In this document: piece by piece, positions 7,786 to 17,117 of the stretch | Layout of the letters: each line of letters opens with the position of its first letter | How positions within the stretch are numbered: the stretch's first letter is position 1 | Assembly (NCBI GenBank): GCA_003009795.1 | Contig: PXPE01000001.1 | Coordinates: forward strand, 508,739 to 572,738 | Direction: 5' to 3' | DNA: 64,000 nt | DNA from: Nanohaloarchaea archaeon SW_7_43_1 | Lineage (GTDB): Archaea > Nanohalarchaeota > Nanosalinia > Nanosalinales > Nanosalinaceae | Program-made: the position numbers and the translations under genes | The notes under the pieces: model-generated | What the model was told of the DNA's origin: nothing | The model's database searches: none | Seen by the model: only the letters and a program-made list of their open reading frames with translations

Positions 7786-9881
7786 TGGTATTCAAAATCG
7801 ACTTCATAGATGGGAAAACCATCTCTTGGACGAAGACGGAAACAGGTGTCAAAGCAACCCGGCATGAAGAGTACCATCCACGGTTCTACATAGAAGGAGG
7901 TAAGTCAGAGCTGCATAAAAGCCGTCCATGGCTCTCACAACAGAAAGGTGTAGTCGCCACCAAGTTCGAGACCTGGAAACCCACACTAAAGAAACCAGAA
8001 AAACAAGTCCTCCGAATAGACTGCAGATCAGAAGATGCCTTGAAAACCGCTGCCAATACCCTGAAGAAAAGCTTCGGACGCTCCACCTTCCAATTCTATA
8101 ACGTAGGATTTTCACCCCAGTTCCGATTCTGCCTTCAAAACAAGATAAACCCAGTACCTGAAAACAACCTTACACAAGTAAAACTCAACCTACACAGAAA
8201 ACATCTCTCAAATCAGAACATCAGCCAACTACATCTCAACGGAGAGAAACTCGAAGGAAACGAAAAACAGGTTTTGAAACAGGTTAAGCAACACTGGGAG
8301 AGAGAAAACCCAGACCTGCTCATATTAAACAGAGGACAATTATTACAGCTTCTCAACCAGAAAATAAAGGAATACAACCTTGATTTCTCTCTTGGAAGAA
8401 TGGACGAGTTCCAAGAACTAGCAGGAGGAAACACGGTCTCAAGCTTCGGGAAAAGACAGCACAAATCCGCTCGCTACAATGCACCAGGAAGAATAGTAAT
8501 TGATGAAAGCAACAGCTTTATCTTGGGAGAAGCCACTTTAGAAGGACTGTGGGACTTAGTAGAACGCAGTTATCGCCCAATGCAAGAACTCGCCTGGGGC
8601 TCAATCGGTAGATTACTAACCAGCATAGAAGTCAAAAAAGCATACCTGGAAGAAAACACGTTAACACCGTGGAAAAACTGGGAAGGAGAAAAACCGAAGA
8701 AAGCCTCCAAACTCCACAAAGCAGACAGAGGAGGATTTATCTTCAACCCCGAACCCAGTATACACCACGATGTCTACGAAGCAGACTTTGCTTCACTTTT
8801 CCCCAACATAATGGTAAAGAAAAACATTAGCCCAGAAACCGTATGCTGTAATTGTTGTGACAACAACAAGACCCCTGAACTAGACTACAGCATCTGCAAA
8901 AAACAAGAAGGATTCATCGGAAAAGTTCTGAAGCCTCTAGTGGAAGACAGACAAGAAATGAAAGAGAAAGTCAATGACATCGAAGACGAGGGAAGAAAAA
9001 GATATGTTCAAGGCAGTATAGACGCCATAAAATGGATACTTGTATCCTGCTTCGGATACATGGGTCACAGCCACGCATCATACGGTGCAATCAGATGCCA
9101 TCAGGCCATTCAAGCTTTTGACCGAGATATTATGGTTAATGCTAAAGAAATGTTTGAGGAATCAGGCTACAGCATTTCCCACGGCATAATAGACAGCATA
9201 TGGGTTCAGAAAAACGAAGACGCAGAAGACTTCGAACAAGTCTGTCAAAGGATAAGTGAAGAAGTCGGAATCAAGCTCGAATCCGAATACAAGTTTGAAT
9301 GGTGTGCCTTCGTTCCCCGCAGCAGCTCAAATGCAAATATAGCAACCCTAAACCGTTACTTCGGAAAAAAACAGAACGGAGAGTTCAAAACCGCAGGAAT
9401 CGAAGTCGAACAAAAATCAACCTGCCAATATGTAAAAGACTGTCAAATGGAAATGATAGAGGTCCTAGACAATACTATGGAAGCAGGCAGCGTTATCCAA
9501 AAACTAGAGGAAAAAATAGAAAAACTGGAATCTATGGAAGTTCCCGCCGAAGACCTTGTTATCAAGAAAAAAACTTCAAAGCCTTTAGAAGCTTACAAAG
9601 TAGATAATCGCAGTGTTTCCGCCTTAAAAAGGGCGAAGTACCACGGAATAGAGATGAAACCAGGGCAATCAGTTAGCTTTGTAGTTCGAAATGACGAAGC
9701 AGATGCAATGGATAGAACCAGGCTCGATTTCGAAGCACAGGATGGAGACTATGACTCAGAGTTCTACCGAATACAGCTTGTTAGAGCAGCAGAATCAATT
9801 CTTTCTCCACTTGGATTGGATAGAGAGGATATTAGAAGGAGGACTTCAAACAGCAGGAAATCTACTCTCCAAACTTTCTAA
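7785..9881 (+). CDS. Family B DNA polymerase with inactive exonuclease (PolB2-like)
   Basis: Polymerase motif A is DFASLFPNI near residue 333 with the catalytic Asp kept; motif B is KWILVSCFGYMG near 415; motif C reads HGIIDSIWV near 465, where the usual DTD has become IID but the second Asp remains. The N-terminal exonuclease region is collapsed: no D-x-E Exo I and no N-x3-F-D Exo II, so proofreading is absent. At 698 residues it is shorter than replicative PolB3. Loss of the exonuclease and a changed motif C match the archaeal PolB2 group, thought to act in damage tolerance or as a structural subunit. It ends about 100 bases before the convergent surface-protein gene. Confidence 0.82.
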   Translation: MVFKIDFIDGKTISWTKTETGVKATRHEEYHPRFYIEGGKSELHKSRPWLSQQKGVVATKFETWKPTLKKPEKQVLRIDCRSEDALKTAANTLKKSFGRSTFQFYNVGFSPQFRFCLQNKINPVPENNLTQVKLNLHRKHLSNQNISQLHLNGEKLEGNEKQVLKQVKQHWERENPDLLILNRGQLLQLLNQKIKEYNLDFSLGRMDEFQELAGGNTVSSFGKRQHKSARYNAPGRIVIDESNSFILGEATLEGLWDLVERSYRPMQELAWGSIGRLLTSIEVKKAYLEENTLTPWKNWEGEKPKKASKLHKADRGGFIFNPEPSIHHDVYEADFASLFPNIMVKKNISPETVCCNCCDNNKTPELDYSICKKQEGFIGKVLKPLVEDRQEMKEKVNDIEDEGRKRYVQGSIDAIKWILVSCFGYMGHSHASYGAIRCHQAIQAFDRDIMVNAKEMFEESGYSISHGIIDSIWVQKNEDAEDFEQVCQRISEEVGIKLESEYKFEWCAFVPRSSSNANIATLNRYFGKKQNGEFKTAGIEVEQKSTCQYVKDCQMEMIEVLDNTMEAGSVIQKLEEKIEKLESMEVPAEDLVIKKKTSKPLEAYKVDNRSVSALKRAKYHGIEMKPGQSVSFVVRNDEADAMDRTRLDFEAQDGDYDSEFYRIQLVRAAESILSPLGLDREDIRRRTSNSRKSTLQTF

Positions 9882-9982
9882 GCCAAAAATCCTCCTAACT
9901 TATCTCAATGATATTTATCGCACTGTGGGTACTGTCTTAGGGACTAATTCCTGTGTTACATTTCTGTTTGGGAAAGTATCTG

Positions 9983-12900
9983 TTAGTTTCGGAGAAGAAT
10001 CACTGCTGTAGCTGTGATGAAGATGAATGCTATCTGCAAGACTGTTATTCCTGGGATCTCATTTGTTTGTTGACCGCTGTTTGAGTTAGTAGATTCCCTA
10101 ATTTCTGCTTTTAAATAATCTGACCCAAGTTCTTTTGAGTTAACAGCTTCTGCTCTGACAAACAGTTTTGATCCTGGGTCGTTAAAGTCCAGTTGTTTAT
10201 TCCCGCCGAAGATCTCAATCTGGAAAGTCTTTGAGGATCTAGCCGGAACTGCTGTTGTGAAGCTGTTGCCTGGCTGGTCAACTAGATCTGCGAACTGGTA
10301 AGTGGATGGAGTATCAGTTTCTTCTTCCATTACAACTTTGAAGTCTCTTTTCTGTGACCTGGTATTCACCACCTGGAAGGATACTGTCCTAAACTCTCCG
10401 AACGGAACGGAAACCTGTTTCGAGTTTAAGCTGATCGGGAACTTTGAATACCAGGTTCTATCGAAGCAAGTGATTTTAGGATCACCTTGAATGCTTTCAA
10501 AGGTGACGCTTTCTCCTGGATCGAAAAGCTTTCTTTCATCTTCATTAGTCTCATACGGCGTCGAATCTTCGTCAAATATGCATCCTCTGGGATTTTTGTG
10601 TGTACCTATTACGGTACGGTTAGTATCACAGAACCGTGAGCTACAGTCTTGGGTTATTATGTACTCGCTGTCATCGTCTCCTCCACAGAATCCGTAGTTT
10701 GAGGTATTTGGAATAGCTACTTTTGATTTCTTTGTACCGGTATCTACAGGGCTGTGCGTTGAGTTGTAATCACCGCTTTCAGGATCAGAGAAAAGACTGT
10801 TCTGACCTTTTTGTTCGAAGTAATCGCTCCAAGAATCATCTATTCCGCCTTCAACAGCTTCAGGATGCTGGTTGATATAACTGCTGTCAAACCAAGTTAC
10901 TCCCTGAGGACCGTATAGAATGTTTTCCCGGCATAAATCTGGCTTATAATCTTGGTCAAACCACATAGCTTCTTCCCCAGATCTCTGGTAACATACTTCC
11001 CTATCCTGTTTCAGCCTTCCGCTTTCCTCCCCCGGTTCCGCTGCCTGAGCGTAATCATCGCGTTCGAAAAGCGGTCCTCCATTTGCCTCATACGAAACAC
11101 ATTCAGCGTTTGTATCCGCACATATGAATCTTCCTTGCCCTTCTTCCGGGTTCACAGATTCTCCCTGCTCCTCCAATAGATACTCGCTTTCATCATCTCC
11201 ACACATCGGTGGATCAAGTTTGTCTGAACCATTGAATTTGACATCTCCTACGAAAACTCTTTCGTTATCATAGGCTGTGAACTGCTCCGAGCCATAATTA
11301 CTTGTTTCTTTGAATCCTAGTCCTGAGTCCGGACCTGTCATATCTATACCAAAACCTTCGTTGTCTAGGAGATCTGTCCAGTTGTTATAGGCTCCGTAAC
11401 TGTGTTTCCCTGAAGTATTTCCCTGTTTCAGGTTATCCGGGTTTATCCATACCCCGAAACCATTCAACATTGTCTCCCCTCTATAGTTAAAATATCCTTC
11501 CGAGACAACACAGAGTGAGTTACCCATAGCTCTGTCAAGTTTACTGAGGGTTGGATCGTCAGGGTTTGATCTTTCTGGTCCTGTATAGTCGTATCTGTAG
11601 CCTGCGGTAGAAGTTTCAAACGCGTTCCCTCTTCCGGAAACACATTTTGAAATATCCTGGGTTATACCCCACTGATCCGATCTATACTGCGTTCCAATTG
11701 AATCATTCCATAAACTAACCGTGTTTGAATCGGAGTCCTCAGCCATGTTATAGACTGTAGTATTCATTCCTGGTTCCAGTTGCTCTGAATCATCGAATAT
11801 CCGGTCGATATATCCTCTGTAGTAGGCATCGCTGACATGGCTGTCTCCCTCACTGTTTTCTCCCTGAGGATTGAAGTCCTCTTCCCGGTCTCCAGGACTA
11901 AAGAAACTGTAGAAAAGACCGTCCTTAGGTAATGAGGTTTCACAGCCGGAAAGTTCAGGGTCACAGTCGTCCTCTAATGTTACTCCCTCTTGTTCTCCTC
12001 TGGGGTTGAACTCCGGGTGCTGTGGATTATCATTCTGCCTCCAATAGTATCCTATTCTTTCCGGGTCGTTTGTCGAAGACACTAAATCGCTGCCCTCGTT
12101 TCTCAAGTACTGATGGGCCTGTGAGTCATCAAGATTATACCATTCTCCCCATGGTGTTGAGCTGTCGATATCTAGGCATGCACTCCAGTCAGGAGAGTTT
12201 CCACCTACTTGGTACTGCATTCCCCCATACTCAGGTGCAACATTAGCAACCCTTCCTTCAGGAACATTTTCCCCATGGAGTACGCATTCATTCTTTTGAT
12301 CTATACATCCTTGGTGATGTGCAGGATAATCCTCAATCACTGATTCATTGACATCGGATCCTTCCATATAGCCCCAATACTCACCTGGTTCATCTCCACA
12401 GGCTCTGGTGCCTTCAGGTGTTGGAGCCGACATATCTTCCCCGGTATCAGTATTTTGGTACCAGCATGTGATATCATCGTCTTCTGACATTGTCTGGTAG
12501 GTTTCACAGACACCCAGGGAATCACTTGTACTGTAAGGATTTCCGTTAGCATACTTGTAACCTATTGTTCCTGAAGTATCCCGGTTTATGTAAGGTGTGA
12601 CAACGCCTACACATTTAGTAAAATCCCCTGGGCAGTCAGGAACAGGAACATCACTTTGGCTGATATAATTCTGTGAAAAACCGTCTTTAGTTTCAGTTCC
12701 AACTAAGTCACCTGAGTTACCTACAATTCCTTTACTTTCGTCTATGGCCACGAAGGCGCTTGATCTTCCATCTGGTCCAGAAGCATCCCTAACTGTATCG
12801 GTTCGAGGCCACATCACTACTTTACCATCGGAGTGTCCAGGTTTCTGCTCACCTGTATACGCATCATATACTGTGTGAGCCTCGGATTGTGAGTTTGCGT

Positions 12901-14191
12901 GATCATCTGATGGAGAACCTCCCCCTGACCTATATCCACCGTTCGCCGGTCGTCCTCCTACTTTATTACCATTGCCTGTATTGACATTGTAGGTGCTGTA
13001 AGTGTAATCTGCTCTTTGGTAATAGTAGCTTCGAGTATTTTTCGACCTATCACTATCAGTTACCTTATCGTATTCCGAGACACTGTAAGGTGTGTATTCG
13101 GTGTCATTGGCTGCAGTTGCGGTTGAGCAAGCGGATTGTGAATGATAAGTCTCCGACTCTTTTTTCTCCCAACTATCGAATATCCCTGTAGCTGATCTCT
13201 GAGATGTCTTCACATTATAATTGATAGGATCCCACACATCTACATTTTTAGGTACTTGTTTTTGCTCCAACGAGAAACTCTCTTCTAATTCTTTCGTTTC
13301 ATAGGTATCTACCTTGTCGTCTTCACATGAGGTATAATCGCATCCGCCTTTGGAACTACCGTAATAGATACAACTTTTTTTCGTTCCTTTTTCGAACTGT
13401 AGAACCGTTGAGGTCCCGGTTTTCTCATAGCCAGTTATCGTGCCTACCTTCTCTAGATAAGTGTCTATACCCGTTATATGGAGCACCTCGCCATTGTTTA
13501 AGCTGCCAGGTAACTCCGAAGGCATATTTCCATATGCCCGGTTAGGTATTCTATCTGGAGACCTATCTTTTGTAGAAGCGGAGCAACTATATGTGCCACC
13601 CTTACTTTTCCCTCCTTCATTATTGTAAAGGCAGTCTGCCTCCGTATATGCAGTTACACTACTTCCTATCTGTGTATTTCCCAGACTAGCATCGGGCAGT
13701 CCTGCGTCCTGCGGACATGAATCTCTGTCCTCTCCGTAGTCCTCATCACCGTCTCCACATTGTCCACTGTAAGGTCCATCTATCAGGTAAGTAAATTGGT
13801 CATTCGCTTGTTTAGCATCGGAGTCTGATGATTGAACCGACCCAACGTCATCATTTGCCCACTCTGATTTCCCATTTTCAACGTAGAACTCCTCTACATC
13901 ATTGCCTGAAGACTGATCCGGCGAACTACTAATTTCAGGCTGAGCAACTCGTCCAGGCATAAAAATTGAAGGACCATCATTTTTCATGTCAAAAGTACTG
14001 CCTTCGGAGAAAATCCATGACATGTCGGTGTCATATCCATTAGCTGCCAGATCATCTTCCCATAACGGCTGTACGCAAGCTGGGTTATCTGGTTGATCCG
14101 TGCATTCAGTGACGGGTTGTCCAGAGGAAATGGATGAGAAGACTATCACCAACAGAAAAGTAAAGAATAGCCTTCTAAGATAATGGGTCAT
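9983..14191 (-). CDS. Very large Cys-rich surface protein with C-terminal membrane anchor
   Basis: A 1402-residue exported protein. Residues 1-24 are a signal peptide, the last 20 a single membrane helix followed by LLRN, so nearly the whole chain faces outwards. The body is rich in Asp, Gly, Ser, Asn and Tyr, with many cysteines spread along it (for example ECTDQPDNPAC, CGDGDEDYGEDRDSC), implying a disulfide-bonded fold. A beta-sandwich-like region before the anchor (about 1240-1350) resembles archaeal surface Ig-like domains. No catalytic motif is evident. Plausible roles are host attachment or S-layer-like cover in a symbiotic nanohaloarchaeon; this is inference. It is divergent from a Tat lipoprotein gene across a shared palindromic region. 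Confidence 0.8.
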   Translation of the reverse strand: MTHYLRRLFFTFLLVIVFSSISSGQPVTECTDQPDNPACVQPLWEDDLAANGYDTDMSWIFSEGSTFDMKNDGPSIFMPGRVAQPEISSSPDQSSGNDVEEFYVENGKSEWANDDVGSVQSSDSDAKQANDQFTYLIDGPYSGQCGDGDEDYGEDRDSCPQDAGLPDASLGNTQIGSSVTAYTEADCLYNNEGGKSKGGTYSCSASTKDRSPDRIPNRAYGNMPSELPGSLNNGEVLHITGIDTYLEKVGTITGYEKTGTSTVLQFEKGTKKSCIYYGSSKGGCDYTSCEDDKVDTYETKELEESFSLEQKQVPKNVDVWDPINYNVKTSQRSATGIFDSWEKKESETYHSQSACSTATAANDTEYTPYSVSEYDKVTDSDRSKNTRSYYYQRADYTYSTYNVNTGNGNKVGGRPANGGYRSGGGSPSDDHANSQSEAHTVYDAYTGEQKPGHSDGKVVMWPRTDTVRDASGPDGRSSAFVAIDESKGIVGNSGDLVGTETKDGFSQNYISQSDVPVPDCPGDFTKCVGVVTPYINRDTSGTIGYKYANGNPYSTSDSLGVCETYQTMSEDDDITCWYQNTDTGEDMSAPTPEGTRACGDEPGEYWGYMEGSDVNESVIEDYPAHHQGCIDQKNECVLHGENVPEGRVANVAPEYGGMQYQVGGNSPDWSACLDIDSSTPWGEWYNLDDSQAHQYLRNEGSDLVSSTNDPERIGYYWRQNDNPQHPEFNPRGEQEGVTLEDDCDPELSGCETSLPKDGLFYSFFSPGDREEDFNPQGENSEGDSHVSDAYYRGYIDRIFDDSEQLEPGMNTTVYNMAEDSDSNTVSLWNDSIGTQYRSDQWGITQDISKCVSGRGNAFETSTAGYRYDYTGPERSNPDDPTLSKLDRAMGNSLCVVSEGYFNYRGETMLNGFGVWINPDNLKQGNTSGKHSYGAYNNWTDLLDNEGFGIDMTGPDSGLGFKETSNYGSEQFTAYDNERVFVGDVKFNGSDKLDPPMCGDDESEYLLEEQGESVNPEEGQGRFICADTNAECVSYEANGGPLFERDDYAQAAEPGEESGRLKQDREVCYQRSGEEAMWFDQDYKPDLCRENILYGPQGVTWFDSSYINQHPEAVEGGIDDSWSDYFEQKGQNSLFSDPESGDYNSTHSPVDTGTKKSKVAIPNTSNYGFCGGDDDSEYIITQDCSSRFCDTNRTVIGTHKNPRGCIFDEDSTPYETNEDERKLFDPGESVTFESIQGDPKITCFDRTWYSKFPISLNSKQVSVPFGEFRTVSFQVVNTRSQKRDFKVVMEEETDTPSTYQFADLVDQPGNSFTTAVPARSSKTFQIEIFGGNKQLDFNDPGSKLFVRAEAVNSKELGSDYLKAEIRESTNSNSGQQTNEIPGITVLQIAFIFITATAVILLRN

Positions 14192-14222
14192 GCTCCAAAC
14201 TACTTTATACTCAAATAAATAA

Positions 14223-14268
14223 GCTAGGTGCTAACAATGCTTTGAGCTTGATGTTACCTGTACCTAGC
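14223..14268. promoter_or_regulatory. Imperfect palindrome between two divergent surface-protein genes
   Basis: GCTAGGT (14223-14229) pairs with ACCTAGC (14262-14268), and inner TAAC/GTTA add to the symmetry. TATA-like sequences lie on either side, one for the minus-strand surface protein (about 14203-14210) and one for the plus-strand lipoprotein (about 14274-14284). This is a good place for one regulator to control both genes. Confidence 0.4.
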
Positions 14269-14308
14269 AACACTTTTTTAATAATGTATGTTTCAAGTTT
14301 GTGTTGTT

Positions 14309-15799
14309 ATGCCGGATACTCCAAATAAAACTCGAAGAAAATTTCTAAAAGGAATTACAGCGGCAGGCGCAACATTGATATCAGGATGTGATTCTCCTTC
14401 CAGAAAGAATCCAAATGACAACCAAACAACAAAAACAGACAAAAGTCAGACAGACACCTCAACAGATTCAGGAGGGTCAAAAACGGAGTTTCTCCAAATT
14501 AATGATCAAGAGGACTCAGTCTATAGTTACAATAAAAAACCCCAAAATCAGTTTGATCTGGATAGCAGTTTTCAGAACCGACATCGTCAAGAGATAGATC
14601 GAGTACTAGATAATTACCCTACATTCTCTACGTGGCTGGAATCATTAGATCAGGAAGAGAAATACACGGAAAGATTAAAATCAGAACCCGTCGGAACAGT
14701 ATATCCGTACCGATATACAGAAACCGGCAACGGCCCAAATGATTACGAACGATTCTGGTTCAATAAGCCTGAAGGACAAGATTTCAGCATTAACGAGGTA
14801 ACTGAAAAACAATCATTTAAAAGCTCACAAACTCTCCAAGAGGCACTCAATTGGCTTCACCCTTATATGAACAGATGGCAGAATGACAAACTCCCAGAAC
14901 GCCCAATACCAGAGCATAGTGACAGGTTTGCACCTCTGCTGCAAGAAGGAGTTCAGCAGCATCATGACTTTGAAATTGATATATTCCCTATCCGGATGTA
15001 TGAAGTTAAGGAAGGAGGTACCTATGCTGTCGAAGTTGCTCCTAGAGACGAAGATAACAGATATGAGGCAATGATAGGGATAGACCGATCAAATAACGAT
15101 ACTCTTCTCATAGAGTCAAATCCATCTGCTGAATATGATAACGACCAAGCTGCTTTTTTAAGCTACAAGTTTGTACAACCGAGGGCGGAACCGGGAGCAT
15201 TTGACGAAACTCAAAATCCCTACGAATGGGGTGATGTAATCCATACCAAGGCCGAAAACTCTATTCACCTGCCAGAGCACGCAGAGATAGACAGTATTCT
15301 AGAGCCACAGGATGGAGCAACAAGTGAGAACGGAAAGAAACTATATCAGGAAGGTATAGTAGATTACAATGGTGATCCTTTGGAGCCACAAATTGAAGAA
15401 GTTAACGACAACTACTGGCATCCACTACGGTTTAACCGTCAAGAACCTGATGTAGAAGGGTTAGATTACAGCACTGCAAGTAAGTTGGTGGGAGAAATGT
15501 TCCTCAACACCACGAGACCACAGGACGTTGAGAATCCTGATTTCGAAGGAATCGCTTTCACACCAGATTATCTGGATTCGGTGAAGGATACGATATTAAA
15601 TCACAAAGCATTTGACTACGACCAACTAAAACTGGAATCAAGAGCTGCTAACACGTTAGAACAAAGTGCAGAGGCAGGAGTAGTGGTATCCGGAAGGATA
15701 GGAGAATCATATGCTGTTAAAGCCGATCAAAACACTGTTGAAGATGTCTGGAGCGATGTAAAAGGCGAGTATAATGACATACATGAAAATTCTTCGTAG
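14309..15799 (+). CDS. Tat-exported lipoprotein of unknown function
   Basis: The N-terminus has a twin-arginine signal (TRRKFLKG), a short hydrophobic stretch and a lipobox ending ISGC, so the mature protein is exported folded and lipid-anchored. A Thr/Asp/Ser/Lys-rich linker follows. The remaining 420 residues are acidic and aromatic-rich without a family I recognise. The frame extends to an ATG at 14288, but the ATG at 14309 gives a normal Tat peptide and sits about 25-30 bp after an A/T-rich TATA element. It is divergent from the giant surface protein; the pair may form one surface structure. Confidence 0.78.
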   Translation: MPDTPNKTRRKFLKGITAAGATLISGCDSPSRKNPNDNQTTKTDKSQTDTSTDSGGSKTEFLQINDQEDSVYSYNKKPQNQFDLDSSFQNRHRQEIDRVLDNYPTFSTWLESLDQEEKYTERLKSEPVGTVYPYRYTETGNGPNDYERFWFNKPEGQDFSINEVTEKQSFKSSQTLQEALNWLHPYMNRWQNDKLPERPIPEHSDRFAPLLQEGVQQHHDFEIDIFPIRMYEVKEGGTYAVEVAPRDEDNRYEAMIGIDRSNNDTLLIESNPSAEYDNDQAAFLSYKFVQPRAEPGAFDETQNPYEWGDVIHTKAENSIHLPEHAEIDSILEPQDGATSENGKKLYQEGIVDYNGDPLEPQIEEVNDNYWHPLRFNRQEPDVEGLDYSTASKLVGEMFLNTTRPQDVENPDFEGIAFTPDYLDSVKDTILNHKAFDYDQLKLESRAANTLEQSAEAGVVVSGRIGESYAVKADQNTVEDVWSDVKGEYNDIHENSS

Positions 15800-15827
15800 G
15801 TTTGAAGTCAGCTTTTGTCTGGGAGAA

Positions 15828-16070
15828 TTAAGAATTTTGTTTAGATAGATACAGATACTGTATCAGCAGCGACAACAGTATTATAATAACTGAGAAAACT
15901 GCCAGACCCGGCAAAGCACCTAGGTAATAGACAGCGAAAAGACCTGCCAATGCTGAGACCAAGTTCAATGTGAGGAAAAGCAACAGTAGTTTACCTGTTT
16001 TCCTGTCAAGTTCCATGTGATTAAATTGACGTAAAAATTGTTCAACGTGTTTCCATGGCCGTTTTTCCAT
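15828..16070 (-). CDS. Small protein with two membrane helices
   Basis: 80 residues. A basic N-terminal 20-25 residues precede two hydrophobic helices (about 27-49 and 52-73), then a short polar tail KQNS. It is convergent with the lipoprotein gene. I recognise no family; hairpin-like small membrane proteins of this kind are common in the region (see the genes at 16229, 16460 and 28749). Confidence 0.6.
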   Translation of the reverse strand: MEKRPWKHVEQFLRQFNHMELDRKTGKLLLLFLTLNLVSALAGLFAVYYLGALPGLAVFSVIIILLSLLIQYLYLSKQNS

Positions 16071-16228
16071 ACATTGTCAGGGCTGTATTCTTTCTGGCTC
16101 CGTCCGAATCCACCTTAATTCCCGGTTTCTGTAGGTTTGAAATTTTTCCCCAATCTCTCAATACATTAAGTGTATTTCTACGCTCCTCATCAGCAGGCTT
16201 TAATATCTAGGTATTGACAATTTTCTGT

Positions 16229-16450
16229 ATGACAGCTTTTGATGTTTTAGGAGGATTTGTGATCGGTGTTGTAGTCGGAGCGGGATCGGTTTTATTTTAC
16301 ATTAAGTGGAAAATTGGAAGGGAGCTCGGAGCTATGCAGGACGAGATGGAGAACTTGATGAACATGACATCTGAGGTCCAGGATATGGACTGGGATGAAC
16401 AGGAACCAGATTTTGAAGTTGAGGAAATGGAAGATTCTGGAGAAGAATAG
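16229..16450 (+). CDS. Single-pass membrane protein with acidic cytoplasmic tail
   Basis: The ATG at 16229 gives 73 residues: a Gly/Val-rich membrane helix at about 4-25 (GGFVIGVVVGAGSVLFYIKW), then a helical segment and a very acidic tail rich in Glu, Asp and Met. The frame extends to a TTG at 16214, but a TATA-like TTTAATATC about 25 bp before the ATG supports the shorter form. The layout is like a TatA-type or tethering protein (helix plus amphipathic plus acidic tail), though no TatA signature is visible. It converges on the DUF378 gene. Confidence 0.6.
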   Translation: MTAFDVLGGFVIGVVVGAGSVLFYIKWKIGRELGAMQDEMENLMNMTSEVQDMDWDEQEPDFEVEEMEDSGEE

Positions 16451-16459
16451 AATTGATAT

Positions 16460-16708
16460 CTATTCGCTGTCGTAGAGCTCGTAACCAAAGTATATTTGGT
16501 ACAGGCCGGACAGTCCGATAACCAGGTATACAACTGCTTCAGCCTCAGGTGAACCAAGTTCTTGAGTTAAAAGAATCTCAACAATGTTGAGGTTTTTCTG
16601 GGCGAATGTTCCTAGTCCCTCAAGACCCCAGTTAACAGCTCCTAATACAACTAAGGTTAGTGTTGCCCAGTCGAGGTATTTCACTTCATTCATTCTTACG
16701 TTTGACAA
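16460..16708 (-). CDS. DUF378 family membrane protein
   Basis: The sequence LDWATLTLVVLGAVNWGLEG followed by a second helix VVYLVIGLSGLYQIY is typical of DUF378 (YuzA-like), small two-helix membrane proteins of unknown role. At 82 residues the length is normal. Its stop lies ten bases from the convergent small membrane protein gene. Confidence 0.8.
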   Translation of the reverse strand: MSNVRMNEVKYLDWATLTLVVLGAVNWGLEGLGTFAQKNLNIVEILLTQELGSPEAEAVVYLVIGLSGLYQIYFGYELYDSE

Positions 16709-16732
16709 TTGGTAGACATCTATTTTAAGGAT

Positions 16733-17092
16733 TTAGTTCTTCTCCATCTTATCTGCTGTTTTCTCCATTTCATTTGAGATGGATCTCAGCTGTTCGATAA
16801 ATTCTTCGGTTCTCGCCGAGTACTGTTCCTCGATCTCGATGTTTCTCAGTGCTACTCTGACATGTGCTTCTTTCACTTTCGCCATCATCTCCCCTTCATC
16901 AGCTGTCTCGTCAATGATCTCGTCGAGAAGCTCCGATAGAACACAGTTGATTACATGAGGGACATCGCCGTCAAGGGTCTGTTTTTCATCCATGTTCTCT
17001 CTCAGCAGTCTCGATATTCTTCCCTCCGAGAGCGCGAGATCAGAGTTTTCAAGCTGTCCATAGTTATCCGGGATTATCTTCTCCAGATTCAT
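16733..17092 (-). CDS. Histone-fold protein resembling H2A, with a helical tail
   Basis: Residues 20-90 line up with a histone fold: a first helix EGRISRLLRENM (compare H2A GRVHRLLRK), a long second helix VINCVLSELLDEIIDE (compare VLEYLTAEILE) and a third helix AHVRVALRNIEIEE (compare HLQLAIRNDEEL). Archaeal histones are about 67 residues; this one has about 20 extra residues at the N-terminus and a C-terminal helix of about 30 rich in Glu, Lys and Met. It is acidic, so DNA contact is uncertain and a partner histone may be needed. A second histone-fold protein of another type lies at 40871. The match was made by eye without profile search. Confidence 0.5.
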   Translation of the reverse strand: MNLEKIIPDNYGQLENSDLALSEGRISRLLRENMDEKQTLDGDVPHVINCVLSELLDEIIDETADEGEMMAKVKEAHVRVALRNIEIEEQYSARTEEFIEQLRSISNEMEKTADKMEKN

Positions 17093-17117
17093 ATGAGAAC
17101 TGTTTCCGCTAAGTTAC

